NCBI RefSeq assembly: GCF_020731145.1
Contig: NZ_JAJFZN010000002.1
Location: 124,001 to 188,000 of the forward strand
Length of the DNA: 64,000 nucleotides
DNA from: Sneathiella sp. HT1-7
Lineage (GTDB): Bacteria > Pseudomonadota > Alphaproteobacteria > Sneathiellales > Sneathiellaceae
Reading direction: 5' to 3'
In this document: piece after piece, positions 26,954 through 33,703 of the stretch
Numbering within the stretch: the first letter of the stretch is position 1
Layout: each line of letters starts with the position of its first letter
Notes under the pieces: model-generated
The model's database searches: none
What the model saw: only the letters and a program-made list of their open reading frames with translations
What the model was told of the DNA's origin: nothing
Position numbers and translations under genes: made by a program

Positions 26954-28228
26954 TCAGGTTAACCAGAGTGTTAGGATCGGGAAGGCAATGAGCAATCCGA
27001 GGGTAACGAACTCAGCAAGCAGGAAGGGAATTATCCCCTTAAAACTCGAATAGAGATTAGTACGGGTGACCGATGAGGTGACAAAGACCACGAGACCTAA
27101 CGGTGGTGAGACGAGGCCGATCTCTGTCGTCTTGATCATGATCACGCCCCACCAGATTGGGTCAAAGCCGAGACCGACCATCAACGGTGTCGAAATCGGC
27201 GCGGTCAGGATTAGAACAGCCGCCTGATCCATGAACATGCCAAGGATCAAATAGATAAGAACGACGATCAGCATGACTACGGTTGGTGTCATGCCGCTTT
27301 CGGCAATCCAGCCCAATAGTGTATTCGTAATGTGTGTAATAGAGATGAAATATCCCACGACATGGGAGCTAACAATGATCAGCATGATCATTGAGGTGAT
27401 CCGTAATGTGCCGCTTACTGCCGCTGCAAAGTCTTTGCGGCCCATACGGCGAGACATGATTGAAAGAACTAAAGCTCCGGCAGCGCCGATTGCGGAGATC
27501 TCGGTCGGCGTTGCCACGCCACTGTACAACCCGCCTAATACGATGAAGATGAGTAAAATCATTGGCCAGACTGTGCCGCCATGCTGCTCTGTTGCGACGC
27601 GCTTTTCGTCGCTCGCATCAGGGCCAAGCTTTGGCTTTAGCTTGAGCGTGATAGAAATTGTCACGATATAACCCAATGCTGTCAGCAACCCGGGTATGAT
27701 GCCGGCGATGAATAGTTTCCCGATAGAGGTCTCGGTTATGATGCCGTAGATTACAAAGGACACCGAAGGTGGGATCATGATTGCCAGCGTTCCAGCAATG
27801 GAAATCGTACCCACCGCAAACGACGGCGCATACCCAGCTTTCATCATCGCAGGAAATGACGCGCGGGCAAGGCTTGCTGCTGAAGCGGTGCTGCTACCGG
27901 TGGCGGCGGCATGGATGGCACCAGCCACGATGCAGGCCATGGCCAGACCGCCGCGTACTCGGCGGAGCATCCGGTTGCATGCCATTAGCAAGTCGGTCGC
28001 GACGCCGCCGCAGGAGAGAAACTCTGCCATCAGAATAAACATGGGAATCGTAAGCAGTACCGAATTGGCAAGCGTCTCATGCATGACTTTTCCCATGATC
28101 GCCTGAAGCACACCCATAGGAACTATCATGTTGAGGCTTACGAAGCCGGCTATTCCCAATGCAAAACCAATAGGAACGGCGAGCACCATCATTATTAGTA
28201 GCAAAGCCACGCCAATAGCAAAAGTCAT
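26954..28228 (-). CDS. TRAP transporter large permease (DctM type)
   Basis: A 424-residue membrane protein with about twelve helices, starting MTFAIGVALLLIMM. Conserved DctM landmarks are AAATGSSTASAASLARASFPAM near residue 135, GTLAIMIPPSVSFVIYG near 166, and a mirrored segment GLVSPPLGLVVFVTSS near 370. The ATG at 28228 overlaps the stop of the small subunit (ATGA) and follows gaggag by eight bases. An upstream in-frame ATG (28339) would lie deep in the small-subunit gene. It moves the substrate delivered by the DctP protein encoded at 29275. Confidence 0.92.
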   Translation of the reverse strand: MTFAIGVALLLIMMVLAVPIGFALGIAGFVSLNMIVPMGVLQAIMGKVMHETLANSVLLTIPMFILMAEFLSCGGVATDLLMACNRMLRRVRGGLAMACIVAGAIHAAATGSSTASAASLARASFPAMMKAGYAPSFAVGTISIAGTLAIMIPPSVSFVIYGIITETSIGKLFIAGIIPGLLTALGYIVTISITLKLKPKLGPDASDEKRVATEQHGGTVWPMILLIFIVLGGLYSGVATPTEISAIGAAGALVLSIMSRRMGRKDFAAAVSGTLRITSMIMLIIVSSHVVGYFISITHITNTLLGWIAESGMTPTVVMLIVVLIYLILGMFMDQAAVLILTAPISTPLMVGLGFDPIWWGVIMIKTTEIGLVSPPLGLVVFVTSSVTRTNLYSSFKGIIPFLLAEFVTLGLLIAFPILTLWLT

Positions 28229-28776
28229 TCGGGATACTCCTCTGCTGTATGCTCGACGATAAGGTCTTCCGATGCGGCGAATACGCTTAACAGCAGACGA
28301 AGGCTCAGTAGGCCGCAACCGATTGGCACCCAGATCCATGACAAGTGCACTGGCCAGTCGATAACATCCATCTCTACGAGCCCCTTGGAGTAGATTTCGT
28401 ACCAGTTCTGACCGGACATCCAGGCAAGGTCGGCGCAGAACATACTACTGACTAACAGCCCGACGCGTAGCAGTAGGTTACCCACATTTTGCGGAATGAC
28501 ATGTAGGAGAAACGTGATCCGGATAAAGCCGCCTGTGCGGAAGCCCCAGGCCAGAGGCAAGCAGACAAGGCCAACCAGCAAATATTGTTCAGTCAGGAAA
28601 TAATTGAAACTGAGCGGTCTGTTGATCGTGTATCTCAGCAGCGCGTCGAACGTTGTGATGATCATTGCCGCCAACATCATCGCTGCACCAATGATCGCAG
28701 CGCCATTCTCAAGTGGACGCAATATCCGGTCCAGCAGTTTGAATGTCGCTTTTCTGCGTGGTGTTTCTCGTTCCAA
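28225..28776 (-). CDS. TRAP transporter small permease (DctQ type)
   Basis: A 183-residue membrane protein with four helices (IIGAAMMLAAMIITTFDALLR first) and the typical late motif after WPVHLSWIWVPIG. Initiation is at TTG (28776), behind a long G-run (gaggggggg) 11 bases upstream. It overlaps dctM by four bases. With the large subunit and the DctP protein it makes a tripartite sodium-driven importer. Confidence 0.88.
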   Translation of the reverse strand: MERETPRRKATFKLLDRILRPLENGAAIIGAAMMLAAMIITTFDALLRYTINRPLSFNYFLTEQYLLVGLVCLPLAWGFRTGGFIRITFLLHVIPQNVGNLLLRVGLLVSSMFCADLAWMSGQNWYEIYSKGLVEMDVIDWPVHLSWIWVPIGCGLLSLRLLLSVFAASEDLIVEHTAEEYPE

Positions 28777-28807
28777 ACTTTGTTACCCCCCCTCAGCTTC
28801 GCATTGC

Positions 28808-28827
28808 GTGCAGTAATTTGACTGCAC
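28808..28827. promoter_or_regulatory. 7-bp inverted repeat between dctQ and dctP genes (putative operator)
   Basis: gtgcagt (28808-28814) and actgcac (28821-28827) form a perfect dyad with a six-base spacer, 31 bases upstream of the small-permease start. The 498-base region between the divergent TRAP genes (28777-29274) holds the promoters of both units; this dyad is the best operator candidate seen there. Confidence 0.4.
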
Positions 28828-29274
28828 TTAAGTCGAAATCTTTTTTTGTTGAAATGTAACTAATCCTATAGCATCAGAATTGTCTATAACTTAAGAAACC
28901 TCGCTGGTGGCTTGGCTGCTTGTCGCAATTCGGGTTCAGGGTTCACAAGTTTAGTAAGCCTTGGAGAGAGGAAAAGAAAAACACTAAAAAAATTTCTTAT
29001 AATTACCATTGACTTAGAGGCATGATGTATCCCTTTTCAGTTCTCAGAAGAGACCACTGTTTTGCGCCGCCACTTTTGAATTCAGACGCTAAGAAAGGCC
29101 GATCATGCGCTCAACGCAAAACTCCTACACGCTTACGGGTATTGTCAGGAATTATTCTGCAGTTAGCATTCGAACGGTCTAAAAACTTAAAAAAAACTTC
29201 GATCGTGTCTTTGTTACATAAACCTAGGCAGGTTCTGGGTTCGCTAGATTTACAAATCTTAGGGAGAATAAAAC

Positions 29275-30282
29275 ATGTCAATAAAATTACTTGTAAATAC
29301 TATGGTCTTAGGATCGTGCCTCTTTGCTTCGGCGGCTACAGCAGAGACCATTGTGCTAGCATCAGGCTTGCCCCCGAAGCACTTTCAATCGATTCAGGGC
29401 TCTGAGGCTTTGATGGAGTGCGTTACAAAAGGGACGAATGGTGAAGTGACCTTCAATTATTTCCCCTCAGGCGAGCTTGTGAAGCGCGACAGCATGGTGA
29501 CAGGTATTAACCAAGGTCTTGCTCAGATCGCAGTATCAAGTGTACCAGACGAAGTTGCGTATATCCCTTTACAGGGCCTTTTGACGCTTCCTGGTCTGAC
29601 GGGTTCTGCTGTAGAAGCAGTGGTCGGTTGGCGCAAGGCTCTTGATAAAAACGGTGTAATGGCAGAAGAATTTACTCGCCAAAACGTAATGCCGCTATTG
29701 CTTTCGCCACTCGCGCCGTATCAAATTATGGCAAATGAGCAGCTCGACGATCCCTCGAAATGGGATGGGTTGAAGATCCGCGCTACCGGTTCGTCGCTGT
29801 CTGTTTTGGTTAACTCAATCGGGGGAGTTGCCGTACAGATGCCCGCGACCGAAATTTATGTTGCGCTCCAGCGCGGTACAGTGGACGCGACGATCCTTTC
29901 CTTTACTAGCCTAGTAGGCTATTCCCTTCAGGAAGTGCTTTCCTATTATTCTACGAATGCAAGCTTTGGCACCTCGGCATCAATGTGGGGGATGGACTTG
30001 AAATATTTCAACGGTCTTCCCGCGGATCAGCAAAAGGTCATTAAGGAATGCGGGCGCTCGATTGAATTGTCGATGGCTGCTCTTATCGACTCAAACGAGA
30101 AAAAGATTGCAAAGGATTTGGCTGCGCAAGGACAGGTAGTCTTTGAACTGACCCCTGAACAACTCGCCATGTTTGCGGAGCAGATGGTCTCGGTTGAGGC
30201 TGATTTTCTCAAACGACTGAATGATCGCGGACTGCCGGCAGCAGAAGCGCTGAGCGAATACAAAGCCGCTTTGGGAAAGTAA
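29275..30282 (+). CDS. TRAP transporter substrate-binding protein (DctP type)
   Basis: A 335-residue periplasmic protein with a clear signal peptide (cleavage near residue 23, after ATA). The DctP fold shows in WDGLKIRATGSSLS near residue 160, whose arginine grips the substrate carboxylate in most members, and in ALQRGTVDATILSF near 197. It is divergent from the dctQM genes 500 bases away, an unusual split but with all three parts present. The ribosome site agggag precedes the ATG. It probably binds a carboxylate; nothing narrows it further. Confidence 0.92.
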   Translation: MSIKLLVNTMVLGSCLFASAATAETIVLASGLPPKHFQSIQGSEALMECVTKGTNGEVTFNYFPSGELVKRDSMVTGINQGLAQIAVSSVPDEVAYIPLQGLLTLPGLTGSAVEAVVGWRKALDKNGVMAEEFTRQNVMPLLLSPLAPYQIMANEQLDDPSKWDGLKIRATGSSLSVLVNSIGGVAVQMPATEIYVALQRGTVDATILSFTSLVGYSLQEVLSYYSTNASFGTSASMWGMDLKYFNGLPADQQKVIKECGRSIELSMAALIDSNEKKIAKDLAAQGQVVFELTPEQLAMFAEQMVSVEADFLKRLNDRGLPAAEALSEYKAALGK

Positions 30283-30307
30283 ACATTCAGTAAGTCCAAT
30301 TATTGCG

Positions 30308-30332
30308 CGGGCCGGTCACCTTGTCCGGCCCG
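30308..30332 (+). terminator. GC-rich stem-loop after the DctP gene
   Basis: cgggccgg (30308-30315) pairs with ccggcccg (30325-30332) around nine bases, 26 bases after the stop. Following sequence is tacttcct, so a weak T-tract only. It would limit transcription of the following 400-base gap. Confidence 0.6.
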
Positions 30333-30691
30333 TACTTCCTACTAGGTCGAACGGCCATAACGCGAACTAGGTATGGTGTTCTCCACCTATTTTTCCTAGC
30401 TATATTAATCCTATATTCTTGGACCAGCCGGTTATACGCTCAAAAAATTTTTTACCCGCTCATGGGTATAGTCAAAAATTACGCCTCATTACTCTGTTGT
30501 AAAAGAGTATTTTGCCATTAATGCTGATAAGTGTCGGCACGCAGAAATCGTTTGATTGCGATCTGTTCCCTGGGGAGGCGGAAAATTTGCAGAACTTAGA
30601 TCACCGTCATTAGGGCAGTGGCTGTTTCACTGGGCGGTAATGCGCCATTTTTGGTAACGTAACTGATACAGTAAAAGAGGGGGTTGGTTTT
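30333..30691. other. Gap with no supported gene (promoter region of next SDR)
   Basis: About 360 bases after the stem-loop. A short plus-strand frame (30303-30521) overlaps the hairpin and looks random. The last 40 bases hold gagggggttgg, the ribosome site of the SDR at 30692. No other element seen. Confidence 0.5.
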
Positions 30692-31450
30692 ATGCGTCTA
30701 CTAAACAAACGGGCAATAGTTACCGGAGCAGGTTCGGGAATTGGCGCGGCAATTGCCTGTCACTATGCGAAACAAGGCGCGAAAGTTGCCGTTGTGGACA
30801 TTAATCTGGAAAAGGCCGAGGCGGTAGCGAATAAGATTTGTGTAGACGGGGGCGAGGCGGTCCCATTTTATGCAGACGTTTCCAATTCTGATGATGTCGA
30901 GGCTGCTTTCGCAGGAGCAGAGTTGGCCTTCTCTGGGCTGGAAATCATTGTTAATTGTGCAGGTGTCAATCAGAAGCTAACTGCATGTACAGAAGTTAGT
31001 GAAGAAACATTCGATCGAATGTTTAATGTGAATGTTAAGAGCTTATACTTCACGACCCTTCATGGTGTGCCGATTTTGGCTAAGTATGAAAGATGTGCGA
31101 TCGTCAATATAGGATCTGTTGGAGGTATTCGACCACGCGCAGGCATGGCGTGGTACGGGGCGAGTAAAGCGGCGGTTAATGCCTACGGTGCTGCACTAGC
31201 ACTTGAGCTCGCACCACAGCGTATCCGCGTGAACTCAATTGCTCCTGTCAGAACTGATACGCCTATGGTTTGGTACATGGTTGATGGAGAAACCGTGGAA
31301 AAACGCACGAAGATGGAATCAGAAATCCCACTCGGCCGTATCGGGCATGTTGATGATATAGCGCAAGCGGCGGTATATTTGGCCTCAGATGAGGCGAGCT
31401 TTGTCACAGGGCAGACCCTGGCGGTCGATGGCGGCCGCCTTCTATTATAA
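30692..31450 (+). CDS. Short-chain dehydrogenase/reductase (SDR)
   Basis: A 252-residue SDR with TGAGSGIGAAIA near the N-terminus, VVDIN (NAD preference), NCAGVN near residue 89, serine in NIGSVGG and YGASK near 152. The C-terminal SFVTGQTLAVDGGRLL is typical of 3-oxoacyl-ACP-reductase-like SDRs. gaggggg precedes the ATG by eight bases. It forms a pair with the SDR 111 bases downstream; the two are only moderately alike, so a recent duplication is unlikely. Confidence 0.9.
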   Translation: MRLLNKRAIVTGAGSGIGAAIACHYAKQGAKVAVVDINLEKAEAVANKICVDGGEAVPFYADVSNSDDVEAAFAGAELAFSGLEIIVNCAGVNQKLTACTEVSEETFDRMFNVNVKSLYFTTLHGVPILAKYERCAIVNIGSVGGIRPRAGMAWYGASKAAVNAYGAALALELAPQRIRVNSIAPVRTDTPMVWYMVDGETVEKRTKMESEIPLGRIGHVDDIAQAAVYLASDEASFVTGQTLAVDGGRLLL

Positions 31451-31561
31451 AAATATCCATTATACATCGAAGATAGAAAAGGTTTATTGACTTGAACTGT
31501 CGACGGATTTTTCAGTGGAGTACTTTCTCCGAGGTCTTGTGTATTGAAAGGGAAATAAAAG

Positions 31562-32323
31562 ATGAAGAAAACAGCCGTCGTAACCGGGGCAGCCTCTGGG
31601 ATTGGTCGCCGAAGTGTCGAACGCCTTCTTAACGCAGGCTGGACTGTCTGGGCATTAGACCTGTCCCATGAGAAACTGGCAGCATTTGAAACGCCAGACT
31701 GCACCGGACGGTATTACCACCGAGCTTGTGATGTCAGCTCGGCTTCCGAGATTAAGGAAGTCTTTGAGGCTGTCAGTCGAGAAAACCAATCAATCGATGC
31801 CCTGATCTGCTCGGCAGGCGTTACTCTTGTGGGGTCTCTAATGGACTTTCCAGAGGAAGCGACCGATAAGCTAATTGACGTCAATCTTAAAGGCCCTTGG
31901 CTTACTATTCGTGGTGCCTATCCGCTGCTAAAGTATAATTCCAACATGGCCGACCCAGCCCGGATTGTCATCGTCGGATCGGTAAGTGGCATCAGGCCAA
32001 AGGTAGGAAGCGGTATGTATTCAGCGACTAAAGCGGCCCTACATACCTTGACCGGCGTGCTCGCTGTCGAACTCGCAAAGGATGGTATCACGGTAAATGC
32101 GGTCGCGCCCGGAACTACCGACACGCCAATGGCGCAGCAAGCAGCAGAAAATGCAGGGTCGTCTGGTTTTCAGCTCTCCGGCACCTCGCCTCTGGGGCGA
32201 ATAGCGGATACTGACGATATCGTGGACGCGATCGAATTTTTCTTGGGCAGCAGTGCAAAATATGTCAACGGCACGGTATTGCCAGTCGATGGCGGAACCC
32301 GTGCAGCCTATTCCCGGGGATAA
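31562..32323 (+). CDS. Short-chain dehydrogenase/reductase (SDR)
   Basis: A 253-residue SDR with TGAASGIGRRSVER, LDLS after the second strand (NAD preference), CSAGV near residue 82, VGSVSG and MYSATK (catalytic Tyr and Lys) near 153. A ggg aaat purine run lies before the ATG. Follows the previous SDR in the same direction and probably the same transcript. Dehydrogenation of a hydroxyl formed in the pathway is the likely role. Confidence 0.9.
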   Translation: MKKTAVVTGAASGIGRRSVERLLNAGWTVWALDLSHEKLAAFETPDCTGRYYHRACDVSSASEIKEVFEAVSRENQSIDALICSAGVTLVGSLMDFPEEATDKLIDVNLKGPWLTIRGAYPLLKYNSNMADPARIVIVGSVSGIRPKVGSGMYSATKAALHTLTGVLAVELAKDGITVNAVAPGTTDTPMAQQAAENAGSSGFQLSGTSPLGRIADTDDIVDAIEFFLGSSAKYVNGTVLPVDGGTRAAYSRG

Positions 32324-32709
32324 AGAAAGGCAGTAGTATTTTCTGGTGATCTAGATAGCTCTTTCGGCTTCAGGCTAAAATCAATTTTCTCCGTGCCCGT
32401 AATTCTAATGCTGCTTATTCCAATCAACAATAAATACCAATATGACGAAGCTTTATTTGGTTCGGCATTTAGCTGGTTTCGCAAGCGCTGGGGAATTATC
32501 CAGACAACAGCGATATATGAAGTTTGTGTCGTAATTGGGCGTCAATCAAGCCAGATCTCATAGCCTCCGTTATTAAAAATGATTAGTATTTTGAGCCTGT
32601 TTAAAATAGGGGATGCCAATTATAATGTTGGTGGTGAATTTCTGTTTTTCTCAAGAATTCTGCCAAAATGACCCGCTAGTAGACCATTTTAATTTCAATA
32701 GGTTATATA
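32324..32709. other. 386-base AT-rich gap with no supported gene
   Basis: No coding frame, tRNA or clear hairpin. It probably includes the promoter of the thioesterase at 32710; the site taggttatataatg just before that start has a weak ribosome site. Confidence 0.45.
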
Positions 32710-33174
32710 ATGAACGATGTTGTTGATTTAACGAATAAAGATAGCTTTAGACACTGGACCCCCGTAACTATTCGTTTCTCTGACCAAGACCCTTTGCAGC
32801 ATGTAAATAATGTCGCCTACGCGGCTTATTTTGAGGCTGCACGAACCATGTTTTTAGGTGGATTATTAAATGCCGACGAGAGAGTGGGAATTGATTTTAT
32901 TCTGGCGCGCCTTGTGATTGATTACCTTAAAGAAACTCACTATCCCAATACAGTTGATGTTGGTGCAAGAGTTATCAAGCTCGGTACTAAATCGATAACA
33001 ACAGGATATGGATGTTTTGCCGGCGACGAATGCGTTGCTACATCTGAAAGCGTAAATGTGTTCTTCTCGACGGCAGAACGTAAATCTGTTGGTATTCCCG
33101 ATGCTGTTCGGACGAGTTTGGAAGCAGATCCGATGCAAGAATACAGCAAAATTGGATATAGTCGAAAACATTAA
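32710..33174 (+). CDS. Acyl-CoA thioesterase, 4-hydroxybenzoyl-CoA thioesterase (hotdog) family
   Basis: A 154-residue hotdog-fold protein. The segment FSDQDPLQHVNNVAYAAYFE near residues 24-43 holds the conserved Asp and HVNN of 4HBT thioesterases. It hydrolyses a CoA or ACP thioester in the cytosol. It is the last intact gene of the catabolic cluster, and its stop overlaps the tail of a broken gene on the other strand. Substrate not predicted. Confidence 0.85.
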   Translation: MNDVVDLTNKDSFRHWTPVTIRFSDQDPLQHVNNVAYAAYFEAARTMFLGGLLNADERVGIDFILARLVIDYLKETHYPNTVDVGARVIKLGTKSITTGYGCFAGDECVATSESVNVFFSTAERKSVGIPDAVRTSLEADPMQEYSKIGYSRKH

Positions 33175-33426
33175 CTGTCCGAGTTTGAAATTCGTAGTCT
33201 AAGTAGCGCGTCGGCCTGATCCTCCCTTTGTGATGGCATCAATTTACGTCGATGAGTTGGCTTGGCATTGTTCTTGTGACGTTCGCAAGCCAGCCACTCT
33301 TCAGGGGTTGATGATCGGCATTCCCTCAATTTGCAGGCGGAGTACTGGCTTTGTCCGTTTGAGGTTAGTAGACCATTCAAGTAGGTCGTCTGTTTCTAAC
33401 GCATAAGCCAGCTCTTTGTATGACAA
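33171..33426 (-). pseudogene. Small unidentified gene with an internal frameshift
   Basis: Minus-strand frame from TTG at 33426 reads LSYKELAYALETDDLLEWS and RTKPVLRLQIEGMPIINP, then stops. Removing one C from a run of four restores the frame into EEWLACERHKNNAK and on to a TAA at 33171. Both halves read as one soluble helical protein of about 84 residues. I do not recognise it; its place next to a tRNA fragment suggests mobile-element cargo. Confidence 0.35.
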
Positions 33427-33481
33427 GGCTAAACACCGCTACTTTGAAATAACACGTCGATATTGTTGCTTTTGAAGGAAA

Positions 33482-33513
33482 TGGTGCCCAGGGTCGGGTT
33501 CGAACCATCGACA
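33482..33513 (-). repeat. tRNA-Phe 3'-end fragment (putative attachment-site copy)
   Basis: 29 of 32 bases match the CCA end and T arm of the intact tRNA-Phe at 39419, in the same orientation, and ggaaa precedes it as at the other copies. The anticodon stem is not recognisable beyond this. The fragment cannot encode a tRNA. Confidence 0.75.
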
Positions 33514-33703
33514 GACTAATAGCCCGTCGGCATGCCGAACCAGAATATTGAACTGGATCCTTGGTGTGAGTAGCTATATCTCAGGTGAGATTTTAAAGTA
33601 ACCTAATGGGTTTTTCTTAGGATGACCGGAAATTCCGCATCAGCCGAGCTCAAACACTTTTACTCCCCAACAAAAACATTTGTGACATTGCAATAGGCCT
33701 AAA

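Noticed and set aside
29022-29405. Frame of 127 codons over the DctP start
   Set aside because: Overlaps the real signal peptide in another frame; random composition.
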